The notes below the pieces were generated by a model. That model saw only the letters and a list, made by a program, of their open reading frames with translations, did not search any database and had not been told where the DNA came from. Source: Globodera rostochiensis (Eukaryota > Nematoda > Chromadorea > Rhabditida > Heteroderidae). Taken from it: 64,000 nt of DNA. Numbering within the stretch: position 1 is the stretch's first letter; the number at the start of each line of letters is the position of its first letter. Positions 47,006 through 59,870 of the stretch are shown in pieces. The stretch is from positions 1,426,001 to 1,490,000 of the forward strand of contig JAEVLN010000013.1 in assembly GCA_018350325.1 (NCBI GenBank). Direction: 5' to 3'. Made by a program: the position numbers and the translations under genes.

Positions 47006-47324
47006 TAACATGGAGAAAAAGAACAATGGACACAAATCGATTGCATTGATTTTTTAAAATTTTTTATTGGATTTCCATTAGTTTACACCGGGGCTTAGCT
47101 TAGCTACATATGTTTCAAATGTGTTGCATTTTGTTTTAAATTTTATTTTTGCTTTGATTTTGTGGCAAACAATCCGAGAATCCACAAGTCCTTTTGAATA
47201 GAAAAAGGATGATCGAGATTCTCTATCGAAATCTTGACCGGTCTCCACTCTTTTCTTTCTCTAGTTTCGAAATGGGCCAAACATTTTCTTCATAGCAATG
47301 ATTGATTCATTGATTGATTGATAA

Positions 47325-47507
47325 TAGGGTTGGTCCCCGTCCCCGAACCCAGACTTTTTTTAGTCGGTGGGTTTCGTTCCCGACCCCGACTTTTTTGAAT
47401 TTTTCGGGATTTTTGCCGGGAAAAACCCCGATCCCCGACTTTTTTGGTCGGGGACGAAAACCCCGACCTCGACTTTTCTGCCCCCGAGGGGTCGGGGACC
47501 AACCCTA
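47325..47507. mobile_element. MITE with CCCCGAC-repeat arms
   Basis: The 183-bp element starts TAGGGTTGGTCCCCGTCCCC and ends GTCGGGGACCAACCCTA. Arms are CCCGACTTTTTT/GGTCGGGG repeats. The 8-bp flanks do not match, so either the ends were altered or a target duplication has decayed. Confidence 0.7.
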
Positions 47508-47620
47508 AAGCAAAAAAAGTTAGCATCAGTAAACCCCCCTCCCCTCCAAAAAAATGGAAATTTGGTCACAAATATTTTGACGGTTTCCCGATGCTTAGCT
47601 TTAACTTTATTAGTTTTAAC

Positions 47621-48117
47621 TAGAGTAGGCCGGGACCGGGATTTTTGAGAAAAATCGGGACCGGGATTAACCGGGACAGTGAAAGCCGGGATCGGGACCA
47701 GCATGTTGAACCGGGATCGAGATTTCTCTCTTTAAAAACCGGGAAACGGGAAAACCCGGGACGATTGCATCATCAGCAAATTTTTTTTTTTAAGAATGCT
47801 GCTTCACTTCTGGCGTGCGCGGGAGTGGTCGGCGGTGCTGATAGGCGCCGCCGGAAATTTTTAAAAAAAATTTAACAATTTGTTAAGAAAATTAGTCCAA
47901 AAATTACGAATGCAGCAAAACTAAAGTATCCCCTATGGTTTTGTAATTTTGTTTAACCAAAAAATAAAATGAAAAAGGCTGTGAATTGTCATCTAAAATA
48001 TTTTTTAAAAATTGGAAAAAGTTAAAAGAATTTTTAGAATTAAATTCCTATTCTTAGGGGTGTATTTTTTTCCCCGGTTAGTCCCGGTCCGACCGGGATC
48101 GGGATTTCGACTTTCTA
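47621..48117. mobile_element. hAT-like element with CGGGAC-repeat arms
   Basis: A 497-bp element starts TAGAGTAGGCCGGGACC and ends GGGATTTCGACTTTCTA, flanked by perfect 8-bp duplications GTTTTAAC (47613-47620 and 48118-48125). The interior carries the GC-rich hairpin at about 47829-47853. Non-coding. Confidence 0.85.
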
Positions 48118-48125
48118 GTTTTAAC

Positions 48126-51100
48126 TCGTCAAGCCATTCGCATTGTCTCAATTTTTTGATTGATCGAATTTGAAGAAAGTTTAGCATTCGGGCCCTTTTA
48201 ATTTTTCTTTTTTTATGTTTAATTAAACATAAAATTTTATTTGCCAATGTTTATTGATTTGAACAGATTTCATTTTGGCAATAACATCGCCCCAGGCATT
48301 CTTTGTTTATTGCCACAGGGAATTTTCCAAATTCTTCGCAAAAATACGCCAAAATTCATTCAAATTTGTTGAAAAACAAATCTTTTTGACTTTCGGAAAC
48401 GGAACGCCAATTCTTTTTTGTCAATTTGACAATTTTTATTTTTCCGCTAATTACAATAATTATCAATTTAAATTTCAAATAAATTTTCTGGCAAAAGTTC
48501 GGCTCAGTTCGCAATTTTTGTGAAAATTTTTGGCAAAAATTCGGCTTAGTTTTAAGGCGCAATTTCTGTGAAAATTTTTGGCAAAAATTCGGCTTAGTTT
48601 TAAGGCGCAATTTTTGTGAAAATTTTTGGCAAAAATCCGATTAAATTTATCGCGCAATAAAAAATAAATCAATGAAAACAAAACAAAACAAAAAAAGCAT
48701 CGGCCATCGCCGTCAATTTGCTCATTCATTCTGTTTGCACTGCTTTTTGAGAAGTACCGGCCCAATTAACAGCTCTGCTGAACACATTTTGTCTCAAAAA
48801 GCGTGCTTATTAGCCCAAAACCCGGGGGCTCAAGCTCAAATTTGTGAAAATATCTAGTTTTAAAGTCTAAAAACTTGTTAATTTAAGAACTTAATTTTAA
48901 ACCCCCAAAAAAAACCCCGAAGTTTCGAAATGAATCCCTTTTAAATTTGCCATTTTCATTTAGAAATTATGTTTTTCATCCGCTTGAAAGTGACTTTTTT
49001 CACATTAACATTCTTACCTGAATTAAAACAAAATTTTGAACTTTTTTTTCAATTTTAGGAGCATCAAAAAAAGAGTCGATTTTTTGAATTGCATTTTTGG
49101 AAAAATGAAACGGGTTTAGAAGGTGCTTATTTGGGTTTTTATTTCACTTTTTTTAAAGGAATTTTTATGAAATAAAAATCATAAAAATATGACTTATTAC
49201 CAAACACATATTTTGGCTTTTTGTCCGTCCATTTTTAAAAAAAATGTTGACACAAATTTTAACTTCACAACTAATTGTTGATGAATGTGTCAAGCTGTGG
49301 GCATAAATAATGTAAATTATTAATTGCTCGGACGGAGTCGCTAATGTCAGTGCCTTGGGGCTCCGTCAATTGCGAAAACAATTGGACCAAATAAATGCCA
49401 AACAGTGGGGGAGAAAAGTGAAAAATGAAATAATTTAGGCTTTGAGAATTTTTTGTTATAAAAAATCCAAAAAAATTTTTGGTGGCAAAAAAAAATGTAA
49501 AAATTCTCTGATTTTACATTTAGGCATGGCATTTATATGTTTTTCACACTTTTTGCCTCATTTGTCAGCATACCCAGCTTTGAAATGCGGGAAAGTTTTT
49601 TACATATTTTGGGTTTTTCTGAAATTTCTTTTAGAAAATGCAAAAAAAAAAAAAATCCCCAAGAGACAACACTTTTTTTATTTTTCAAAAAATGCCCTCC
49701 TGAAAATTGCCTTTACTAATTTTCTCTACATATTTAGGCGTTTTAAGCACATAAAATAATTTTAATTAGTTTTTGTAGAAAATGATGAATTTTGCGATTT
49801 TAACAAATTTACGCATTTAAAATCAAAAAAATGTTAACGCTTTGAGAAGGGTTTGGAATTTTTATATTTTAAAGCATTTCAATGTTCAGATTTTGCCAAT
49901 TTTCGCATTTCAAAATCCCAAAACTTTTTGTAGCTTAAGGGCATATCAAAATTTTTCTTAAAATTAAATTTTTCTGCCCAAAAAAAACTCATATTCGAGA
50001 CTCCGAATGAGCCGCGAGAGATTTGAATCTCGAATATGAAAATTGACGACTTTGGCGCTTGGAGAGGACTTATCTTCCGGCCAAATCTTCTCTGGCCAAA
50101 TAAACATTTAGTTTGGCATAATGCACCCCCATAATACGGCAAAACAAACGTTCACCAATTTGGCACCGGGAGGCCAAAATGCCCTCTTTTTATGGCAAGT
50201 GCCATAATTTTGGAAATTTGCCTATATTTCCACACTTGTTGCCATAATTTTGCAATAGGCAACGGCATTTTAAATTCATCTATTTTGTAAAATCACTCAT
50301 ATACCTAAGCTCATCACAAATTCATGCGAGAAAAAAAAAGTTCGGTGCCCCCGGAGGCGAAATGGCCATTTTTTAGATGCCTTCGGGCGATAAATAAATA
50401 ATCACTTACCGCAATGAAGTTCACAAACTGCAGTCAATGTTCCCCCAGGCTTTTAAGCACGAATTGCACTGTTTTTTTGCATTTTGAAATGGTCCCTAAT
50501 GAATAAAAATGATCAAAAATTGGGAATAGAATTTTTTTTTTCTTTAAAATTCCCCCCCCCCCTCCCCCCCAGAATTTGCTATCGACAGAAACAAATTAAG
50601 TATGAAAAAATAAATAAAAATTTGGATGGCTTAAAAAACCGTGGATTCCCTTGGGGGATTGATTGTGACAAATCATGAATCCCCTTGGGGGATTGATTGC
50701 TTAACAACGATCTTCCGCGCGCCCGCGCGACTTTCCTAATTATAATATGGGGGCATTATTTGCTTCCCGAACAGCAATTTACGGTGGTGGTGTGCCCATT
50801 TTGTGTGTGGAATAAATGTTGTTGGGTGAATGTTATTTTTTGGCATTTGCCCTTTCCATGTCACCCCCTGAGGCAACGAACAAAAAAAAAAAAGCGTCAC
50901 TCATCAATGTGTCGCCCCCCAAGCGTTTGCTTTTGTTGTGTTTGCATATGTGCACCCCCTCAAGCGCTTTTCATTTTTAATCCAACCGACCGACCCCCAC
51001 AGCGTGCCTCGGGCGCAATTTTTGACGAGTTCCATTTTCGTCCGCATGGTCCACCACACCGCACACACAAAAAAATTTGTTTCAATAAATATGCCGAAAA

Positions 51101-51892
51101 TCCGGGCCCAAAATTTTGCCATAAAATTGAATTGCCAGAATTGTTTTTGTTTTTTGTTAAAATTTTAGAAAACTAGTCTAAAGATAGCTTTTGAATGTAA
51201 AATCGAAATTCCGGCTCTTAAAAAATGTCCGATTTTGGACAAAAATATGCGAAAATCCGCAAGTCCAGAACCTGGAAAATTTCGAAATCTCAAAAATTTG
51301 GTTTTTTTTCTAATTTTTCTGTTCATTTTTTCGCTCTTCCGCAATGCAGTTTTGGACTATTTTCTTAACAAATGTCATTAAAAATTTCTCGGCGGCCTTA
51401 TCGGCACCGAATTTTGTGCTTGGACCTTTTTAGACGAATTGTCACTGACGTATATTGTCCATTGACGAATTGTCCAGAATGATCTTCACCCACACAAAGG
51501 GTACCAAAATGCACATTTACACTTAAAATTGCTGTCTTTGCACAACATCTGGCGTCTCTCCGCATTTTGTGCAGTCTCTCTTCCCCATTCTCCGGCGTCA
51601 ATTTACCCACCCCCGTCCCCTCCGGCGTTGCTCAATTTGCCATTCTTCCGCTCGGCCCCCCGGGGGCACAGAACGCGACACTTCCAAATTTAATAGGGAA
51701 GAAGAGCACATGCTAAATTAACATTTGTTGATGAAACTGCGGCTCTTATAGTCTTAACATTTTTTTAAATTAAAAGATTTGATTAAAAAAATAATTTTTG
51801 TGGTTTGAATAATAATTAGAGCTTAATAAACATATATTTTAAAATTATTTTAGGTTACATTTTTGTACTTTTATTCTTCAAATCAATTTCAA
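48126..51892. other. AT-rich intergenic region, no supported gene
   Basis: I found no convincing spliced gene. A 159-codon plus frame at 50697-51176 lacks an ATG start and has homopolymer-driven codons. Small repeats include GAATCCCCTTGGGGGATTGA twice at 50645-50700 and a hairpin at 49989-50038 (TCATATTCGAGA and its inverse). A degenerate copy of the GC-rich hairpin lies at about 51388-51410. Confidence 0.45.
48508..48655. repeat. 48-bp tandem repeat, about three units
   Basis: Units contain GGCGCAATTTTTGTGAAAAT and TTTTGGCAAAAATTCGGCTT with minor changes. The minus strand is open across the array with a repeated KPNFCQKFSQKLRL-type reading, which I regard as a by-product. Confidence 0.8.
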
Positions 51893-54004
51893 ATGGCTGT
51901 GTTACGGTGAGAATTTTATTTTTTATTATTTTCATTTATTTTTTTATTTCGCTATAATGCCAATATTTTTATATTTTTAGTTTAATATTTTCACATAAAT
52001 TAAATTCTATTTTTAATTGTTACTAAATTGCTATTTTGACCTATTTTGTCAACATTTTGGTCATTTTTGGTGGGTAAAATTTCCCCCCAATGTTTTATTT
52101 TTTGCCAATATTTTCCCATTCGAATTCATTTGCTAAATTGCTATTTTGACCACATTTTGGACCATTTTTAATCTAATACTTTTTCATAAATTGAATTCAT
52201 TTTTAATTGTTACTAAATTGCTATTTTGTGACCACATTTTGGGCTATTTTTGGGGGTACAAATTCCCAAAATGTTCAAAACGCTCACTCCAGAAAATCGG
52301 CACACAATTGGCCATTATAAGATTGTCTTAAGCCCAAAATTGCGTGGCCATGGCAACCATTTTTTTCCCAAATCTTTTAGAGAACATTCCGAAAAATATT
52401 TTTGGCATAAATTTGTGCACTTTTTCCTAAACTTCACAAAATGCCATATTTTTTTGGATATCTGTCGGTGCTTATTTAAAATTTAGGATATTTTCGAGAA
52501 AAAATATTGAAACATAAAAAACGGAATTTCAAAGTTTAATAGAAAATCGAATATTACTAATTTGTAAGTTTAAAAATTTTTTTTTTATAAAAACAATACA
52601 AACTCTTCGTATTATTTGAATATTTTCAAATTTCATTAGGAAAATTCAAAAATTCTAAATAATATTCGAAAATTATACGCTGACATACATATATACAATT
52701 TATATTAATTAATATAAGCAACATTTACAAAATTTCTAAAATTCCGCAAATTTTTAATTTTGTCATTTTGTAGAAAAAAAAAATGCAAATTTTATGCATA
52801 AATTGCAACCGCCAGAGGCAATAAACAATTCCCTCTTGAGGCCGAGGGAATGGCCAGTTGTCCTCCGAATTTTGGGGCTCATAAAATGATTGATGGGCGC
52901 TAATAAGACGAATATTTGGCCCTACAATTTAAAGGAAAACCCTCAAAATGGGCTAAAATTTGGCATTATGTCTTTGAATTTTGTTAATTCAATTTAAATT
53001 AATGTTTTATTAAACTTTTATTTAAAAAAATCCTTTTTAAATTAATTTATTTAAAAAAATACAATTTTTTTAAAATTATTATTAATTATTATTAATTAAA
53101 TTAATATTTTTTATTAAAATTTTAATTAAAAATATAATTAATTATGTTTTATTAAACTTTAATTAAAAAAATCAAAATTTTAATATTTTCTCAAAGCTCT
53201 TAAGCATTTCAGCAATTGTTTTGAATAGAAAATTAAATACTTTAAAAAACGAATTATCGAATTTAAATTAGAAATTTATTTTCAAATAAATTTTAGCCGA
53301 TTCCGCTCACGTTTCTCTGTGCTCCTTTCCGTGCGTCAGTTGGCCAAATCGCCAAATTCGTCACCGCCAGCATCACAAGCTGTGTCCATGGCCTCGTCCA
53401 TGTTGTCCTCCACAACCACCACCAACTCGTCGTCCTCGTCAATGCCAAACAGTAACAGAAACATTTAATTTTAATGAAATAACCCAAATAAATTGATTTT
53501 GATTCTTCTATAATTTTTAAATATTAAAAATTTTAATTTTGCAGCTGTTCAAATTGGCATTGAACGCACTTCATCAAAAAGTCAGCAAAAAACGCCGCGC
53601 TTTTTCTTTTGGACATTGAGCCAGCAGGGGTAGAAACTTTGTTAATTTGACAATTTAAATTTAAAATTCTTATTTTACATTATATATTAAAAAATGCATT
53701 TTTAGTGAAAAGAAGAAAAATTGTGGCTCATTGACCTCCTCTCCCCGTACACCGGATTCTTCGCGCAGTGTCAGCTTTGAGGTTGACAAATGTTTAAAAA
53801 AAAGAAAAATTGTGAAAATAATTTTTATTAATTTGGAAATCTTTATCAAATTTGAATTAAATATAATTTTCGCAAAATATCGATCTTTAGTCCGGTCAAA
53901 ATTAAATATTTTTCCTAATTTTTTAGGGTGCCGAAAATTGGCCATGGATTGACGACGCTGTGGAAGAATGTGAATCGGAATGCGAATGTCTGGTGGTCGT
54001 ATGA
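51893..54004 (+). CDS. Small five-exon gene of unknown function
   Basis: Exons 51893-51906, 53297-53451, 53545-53629, 53706-53781 and 53927-54004 close in frame (135 residues). All introns are GT-AG and the phases agree at each junction. The start ATG lies in an exon with only 14 coding bases, preceded by a TTTTAG acceptor that could be a 5' UTR intron or trans-splice site. The protein has a basic N-terminus (MAVLRFRSRFSVLLSVRQL), a Ser/Thr-rich middle (SSTTTTNSSSSS), a basic patch and an acidic, cysteine-containing end (DDAVEECESECECLVVV). I do not recognise it. The Ser/Thr-rich middle suggests disorder and phosphorylation. Coding statistics are modest, but the phase agreement across four introns is unlikely by chance. 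Confidence 0.6.
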
Positions 54005-55436
54005 ATAATTTTGGAATATTGTGTCAAAAGGAGCTTATAATAATTGCAATTTTGTAGAAAAAAAAATGTCAAAACAAATCATTTTTTATCAATTAATTTT
54101 CATATAACCTCAAGATATTTTGACAAAAAAAAAATTCTGGCACCAAAACCGCCGCCAGCGCCAAGCTGATCTCGACGAACTGGCTGCCAATGTGGCTAAC
54201 TCCCCGATAAACTCCCTAAAGTTGGCAAATTTCTCTTTAGACAAATTTTATTGATTCAAAATCTATTTGACTTATTAATTCGTAATTTGCGTAAAAAAAT
54301 TTCATCAAAGACGGACTACATCCATACGGTGATTTTTTGAAGCTTTTTAGGAATGGGAGGAATCGGATAAATTGTGGACTTTGTATCTTACAGGGGATGA
54401 TGATTCAGATCCGAACAAAAATACTACCAATCGATTCCTCTCGTCGAGCTGAATACGAATCAACAAAAATTTCTTGTCGGAAAGCACTATGAAAAAGTTA
54501 TGGTCCCTCAAACTTGACAAAACCATAGGAGGGGGGACCCATTTGGTCAACATTTATGTAAAATATTATTTTATTCAAAAAATGTCTTCAAATATGTTAT
54601 TTTGACATGGAAAATAGCAGGCAAAGTACCGCACACTCGACTACGGCGGCCAGTAGGTGGGGCGAGACTCCGGGCTCCGGAAGAAGTCCGCGCGCGTGAC
54701 CCGGCTGGGAGTCTCGCGCGCGCGCGCGCGCGCGCTCCGCGGGTCCCCGCGCGCTCGCCCCCCCAGTGGCGCTCGTCAGACTTCTTCCTCCGCCCTCCGT
54801 CTCGCCCCCACTACTTGCTCCGTCTTTGCATGCTCGCTGTTGGCGGGCCGTTACACGGCCTCTCATTATTTAATCCAGCTTAAAAGTCGCTTTTTCCTTA
54901 ATTTTCAAAAATTTAAATCTATTGACGAATTCGTAATTACTTTGGATTTTCGTACATATGTAGCTTGTCAAGACAGATCGATTGATATGCCTAATGGGAA
55001 TTTCGACATTCAGAAATTCGACATTTGGACGATTCGACGTTCGGGCCGGTGGCGCCAATTTGAAAATTATTGGCGAAATGTTCATTAACAATTTTTGTTT
55101 GAACAAAACTTCAAAAATGTTCCCTATTTTGCCACTTTTTGGGGGTTTTATAGTCCATATTTTGCCACTTTTTGGAGGTTTTATAGTCCCTATTTTAGGG
55201 CTTTTTAGTCCCCATTATATGTCCCTATTTCACGTTTTTAGTCCCTAAAAATCCGGGCTCTATTTATAAGATTGGCATTCCTTCAAATAACGACAAATCT
55301 TATAAATAAGGATAGATACGATCCCTGATCTAGAGTCTACGCAGTTTGCTTATAAATTTAAGAAAAACGGCATCAACAATCTGACGCTTTAATCTTTAAT
55401 AAATAAATACATATTGATTAACCAAACAAACAAAAA
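54005..55436. other. Spacer before psr-1
   Basis: About 54.15-54.23 kb has a short open stretch on both strands with plausible exon edges (minus strand, TTTAG then EFIGELATLAASSSRSAW), which I could not place in a gene. 54.35-54.55 kb looks like a dispersed repeat. The GC-rich foldback is listed separately. 55.12-55.26 kb has short TTGCCACTTTTTGGGGGTTT repeats. Confidence 0.45.
54640..54850. repeat. GC-rich foldback element with CG dinucleotide run
   Basis: In a region otherwise near 30% GC, about 210 bp is strongly GC-rich and centres on a (CG)n run at 54715-54736. The left arm GGGGCGAGACTCCGGGCTCC and GGAAGAAGTC is mirrored on the right by the inverse of GGGGCGAGACGGAGGGC and GGAAGAAGTC. 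It therefore resembles the inverted simple-repeat-arm elements of this window. No coding role is supported. Confidence 0.65.
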
Positions 55437-58400
55437 ATGTCGGCCTCAACGAATTCTCAAGAGCACTGCAACGGAAATGCATCGGAAAAGTGCCAAAAAT
55501 TGTCATCAAAATTCTTCCACACACGCACTGCCAAACGGGTGGAGGCGATAAAACGAAAAGCGCGTTCAGGTGATTTTTACCAATCCCAAAAATCGGAAAA
55601 AAACAAAAAAAAAAATTTTTTTTCCAGAATTGCGTAGCGCCGATTGGGACGCGGTCGGCTACGCGTACGACCGCCATCCGGACGAGGACTGGTCAATGGC
55701 ACATCTGGACACCATCGAACGCTTGGACGCGTCCGCGTTCAGTTTGGACACGTTCCAGGAACACGTTGAACGTGCCGGCAAGCCGGTGGTGCTCACCGGA
55801 CTCACTGACGATTGGGCGGCACACCAACGGTGGACAGTGGAGGTTTGGCTAGTGAACACATTTAATGCCAAAGCATTCCAATGGAAAAAAATTTAAAATG
55901 TTCAGAAATTGGTTAAAAAATTGAATTTGTGCACATTGTGGCAGTGTCCAGACATTTTTGCGCTTTGGACATTTGCGGTCCGGACCGGGGCAATAACTTT
56001 CGTCATCCTTAACCGATGCAGAAATGTTAAAGCCATGTGAAAGCCCTCAAGGAGAGCTAAAGCAAAGTTTTAAGCTAAAGCTTAGCGATTGGACAACTTC
56101 AAAAAAATTTGCCAACTTTCAAAAAATTCTGGTTTTGGTGGCTTTTTTGAGATTTGTTCAATCGCAAACGTAGCTTAAATATTGTTTTAACATTTTGAGA
56201 TTTTTGGGTTTAAGAATGTCTAAATCGTTAAGGTTGTTGCCCCGGTTCGGAGCGCAAATGCCAATCCGGAAAAATTTAAATTTTACCAAAAAAAAAATTG
56301 TGAAAAATTGCGTTTGTGGTGGTTCAATTTTTATTATTTTGATCAAAACCTGGTTCTCTTTTTGTTATTTTGATTCATAATGATTTAAATTTTAACAAAA
56401 TGTCATTGGAAAATTCAAAAAAAAAAAAACAAAAAAAATTCAGAAAGTGTTGCGCGGCTATCGCAACCAGACGTTCAAATGTGGCGAGGACGACGACGGA
56501 TATTCCGTGAAGTTAAAATTGAAATACTATGTTGATTATGCATCCACCACCAAGGACGACTCGCCCCTCTACATTTTCGACTCGGGCTTTGGCGATGTTT
56601 GCTCTCAAAAAAAATTTGATTAAAATTGGAAATTTTTTTTTGCGGAATTTTTGATTTGGGTCCGGGCGGTTTTTGCTATTTTTTTTTTAAATTTATTTGC
56701 ACACCCAAAAGTTGAGGCAAATACCGGACAAAATTGTTTTTTTTTGGATTGATGTGACTTTCTCTAAAAGTCTGGATTTTTTTTGGCATTATTTGGTGTA
56801 ATCTTTTCAAAAAAAAAAGCATATTTAAAGCGCACAAAGACGAGCAAATTGCTGTCGGACTACGAAGTTCCGCCAATGTTTCAGGACGATTTGTTCCGTT
56901 ACGCTACCGAACAGCGCAGGCCTCCGTATAGGTCCAAATATAAACAAAAAAAAAACCCAAAATTTTAAATATTTTTATTTGTTTTCAGATGGTTTGTGAT
57001 GGGCCCAGCCCGGTCAGGGACCGCAATTCACATTGACCCGATGGGCACTTCTGCATGGAATGCACTGATTGTTGGGCATAAAAAGTATAAAAAAAATAAT
57101 AATTTTTGTTTTTAGGAATTTAATCTTTGAGAAGTCAACTTTTTGTAAAGGATTTTGATATTTTTTAATTTTAATTGACTATTGTTTTTTTAAATATTTT
57201 AAGATGGTGTCTCATACATCCAAGCGCGTCCAAACAGTTGGTGAGGCCGTCGACGGAGGAGCGCGGCGCCCTCCACTCCGACGAGGCCATCACGTGGTCC
57301 GCCGTTTTTTTTATTTGAAAATTTAAAAAAAGCAAATAATTTTTTACAAAAAAAAATTGAGTGTTGAATGGTGAATTTGGGTCATTTTTGTTGAGAAAAG
57401 CTTGTAAAATTTCAGCAGATTTTTATGTGCTTCTTTTCTCAAATGTAATAAACCAGCTTTCTTTTTTTGTTGTTGAAAATTGACTATAAAATGATTTTGA
57501 TTTTTGTCATAGTTTTTGGCCAAATGGACGCATTGAACATCTTTTTTTTTTTTTAAAAATGTTTTTGCAAATTGCTTTTTTAGGTTCCGTACTGTTTATC
57601 GGCGCGTGCTTTCCCCGCAATGGCCCGCCGACCGGCATCCGGTCATCCACGCGGTTCAAAAGGCGGGCGAGGTTTGCAAAACGGTTTGGGTGATGAACAA
57701 AATAATGGTTAATTTTTGTTGACGATTAAATATTGTGAAGTCCGCAATTTACTTGTATAGTTTAGTATTTATTTAAATGTTGAATTTTCAATTATTTTTT
57801 ATTCACATTGCCAGGTCATCTTTGTCCCGTCCGGCTGGTGGCACGTGGTCCTCAACTTGGACATGACAATTGCTGTTACGCAAAATTTTGCATCCGTCGT
57901 CAATTTGTGCAAAGTTTGTGAAGAAGAAGAAAAAAAGAAGTTGTTCCATTTTTTTTTTGTTGTTCACAAATTAATGGATTAAAAATTATTTTTTTGTTTT
58001 TTTTTAAATTCTTTCCCCTCCCGCAAAAGGTTTGGCCAAAAACTGTGCGCACGCGTCGCGCGCTGTCCATCCATTGGCTGAAGGCGTTGCAGCGTGAACG
58101 ACCCGAACTGATGGCGACTGTCCGGGCCATCGACGAGGCGCACGGCTTTGCTACCCCATGGGACCTAAGTGAACCGTAAAAAAACATTTTTTTTAACCCT
58201 AAAGGGGGGTTCATATTTGGTTGAGGAAAAAGGGTGCAAAAAATTTAAAAAAATTAAAACTCCAAATAGGGTTGGTCGTAAGATACGGACGGGCGGGGGT
58301 CCGACTAGCAAATGTTCACCTGGGCAAAAAATTAAAAAAAAAATGAAAAAATGCCCGCCCGGCCTTTTTTTGGGTTGTCCAGAAAAAAGTCCACCCGGAT

Positions 58401-58889
58401 CGGGTCCAAGTCACTTTTCCTTAAATTGGAACCCCGACGTCCGGGGTTTGATATTTTCGAGGGTCTAGGCCAAAACCCCGATCAAAAATTGCCCAACCTT
58501 AACGCGAATTTACTTGTCAGCTTCGACTCGTCCAGTTCCTCCTCCTCCTCGTCGTCGTCGGATGAATCGACTGATGGTGAAAATGAGCGCAACCAAAGGT
58601 CGTCGCAAAGCCGTTCAAAAAATCATCGTCAATTACATGGCGGCGGCGGCACCAGCAATGGAGGCGGTTTGTGTGGAGCAAAAAAAAAATATTTCTAATT
58701 TTTTTTTTTTTGGTTGTTTGTACATTTTCAGACCCCCCCCCCCCTCCTTTTTTAGTTGAATGTTCATCAACACGGGCCATGGCGGCACGACCTCGTCACC
58801 AGCAGTCGTCAGAGCAGCGCACCAGTGAAGTTGGCCATTCTCATGGCGAAGCCAGGGACCGCGACGGCACAGTGTCAAAGAAGAGGTAG
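55437..58889 (+). CDS. psr-1: PSR-1/JMJD6 JmjC-domain hydroxylase
   Basis: Eleven exons close in frame (467 residues): 55437-55569, 55628-55842, 56444-56596, 56831-56931, 56989-57084, 57204-57296, 57584-57671, 57815-57913, 58030-58175, 58521-58666, 58756-58889. The order of conserved blocks matches human JMJD6 (403 residues): [51 protein letters not shown], the Fe(II)-binding pair H215 and D217 ([15 protein letters not shown]), and the distal H303 ([12 protein letters not shown]). This family uses 2-oxoglutarate and oxygen to hydroxylate lysines, for example in splicing factors; arginine demethylation and a role in apoptotic-cell clearance are also reported. All three metal ligands are present, so it should be active. 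As in JMJD6, a polyserine tract (exon 10) follows, and the end DGTVSKKR parallels the human DGTVHRRKKRR. The protein is probably nuclear. A MITE lies in the intron before exon 10. Confidence 0.94.
58267..58501. mobile_element. MITE-like insertion in the psr-1 intron before exon 10
   Basis: The stretch starts TAGGGTTGGTCG and ends TTGCCCAACCTTA, with inverted GGTCCGACT/GGGCAAAAATT-type arms that are strongly diverged. The 8-bp flanks do not match. It ends 19 bases before exon 10. Assignment rests on end similarity to the TAGGGTTGG family. Confidence 0.5.
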
Positions 58890-59870
58890 GAGAGGTGCGG
58901 GTGGCTAAGGGGGGGGGGGGGGGGTGAATACTAGTATGTCAAATGCATGCCCACGGGGCATAACGCCACACTCCTCATCCCAAAATGTCCCCTCCGGGAA
59001 AGGTAATAATTAAAGTCCGGACCAAACCCCAAAACCCAAAATTTTTGGTGTTTTTTTAAATACAAAACCAATACTTTTGACCAAATCCAAAATTGTAAAA
59101 ATACCATTTTAAAGTTTTTTTATAGAAATGTGAGGGTTCTTTCTGTATCTATCAACTGAACTGTATAGAGAGCTTCAATTTTTTTGGGGTTGTGATTTTT
59201 TTTAAATTTCAATTTTCAGAAAAGTTTTGTTGCCTCCACCGTCGCAGCCTCCTGGCTGTGGTTGAAAAAGGAAGATGTGAACCAATACGACGATTTTGTG
59301 TGTGTGTTCTCAATAATAATAATAATACTTGCAAAAACTACCTAAACTACTCCGGCTATATAATACTCTTGTGTTATGTCTTGGCCTAGTTCATTGAGGC
59401 CAAAAAAACTTTTCCGTTTACCCCCCCCCCCTCCATCAAGGCAAATATGTATACTTATATATGTAACCGGATTTGTTGCGTGCCATGGAATCCGAATTTG
59501 GGGTTAAACAAAAATGTTTTTTTTTTTGTAAGTTTTAATGAATACGGATTCCATGCCGAAATGTTGCTGTTTCTCACGATTGTCTCTCTCTCTCTCTCTC
59601 TTTTTTCTTTGTATATTTTTTAAATGTTTGAATATTGTTAGAAAATTGTTCCAATGTGTACATGACATTTTTGTTGCAAACTGAATATATATTTGTTTAA
59701 CATTTAACGCGGCACACCAAAAAAAATGCATGCCGGGGACAGCTTCAAAATTTGCGTCACAAAAAGTCTGAATTTTAAGATGATTGTTGTTAAACACGGG
59801 TTTTGGTCTGAATTGCTGGCATTTTTGTTATTTAATTGGCATTTTTTTTTAGTTTCAGGGAGGCGTGTAA

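Noticed and set aside
50697..51176. 159-codon plus-strand frame rich in Cys, Pro and Phe
   Set aside because: It starts at a non-ATG codon, and cysteine and proline come from low-complexity runs. No splice context is present.
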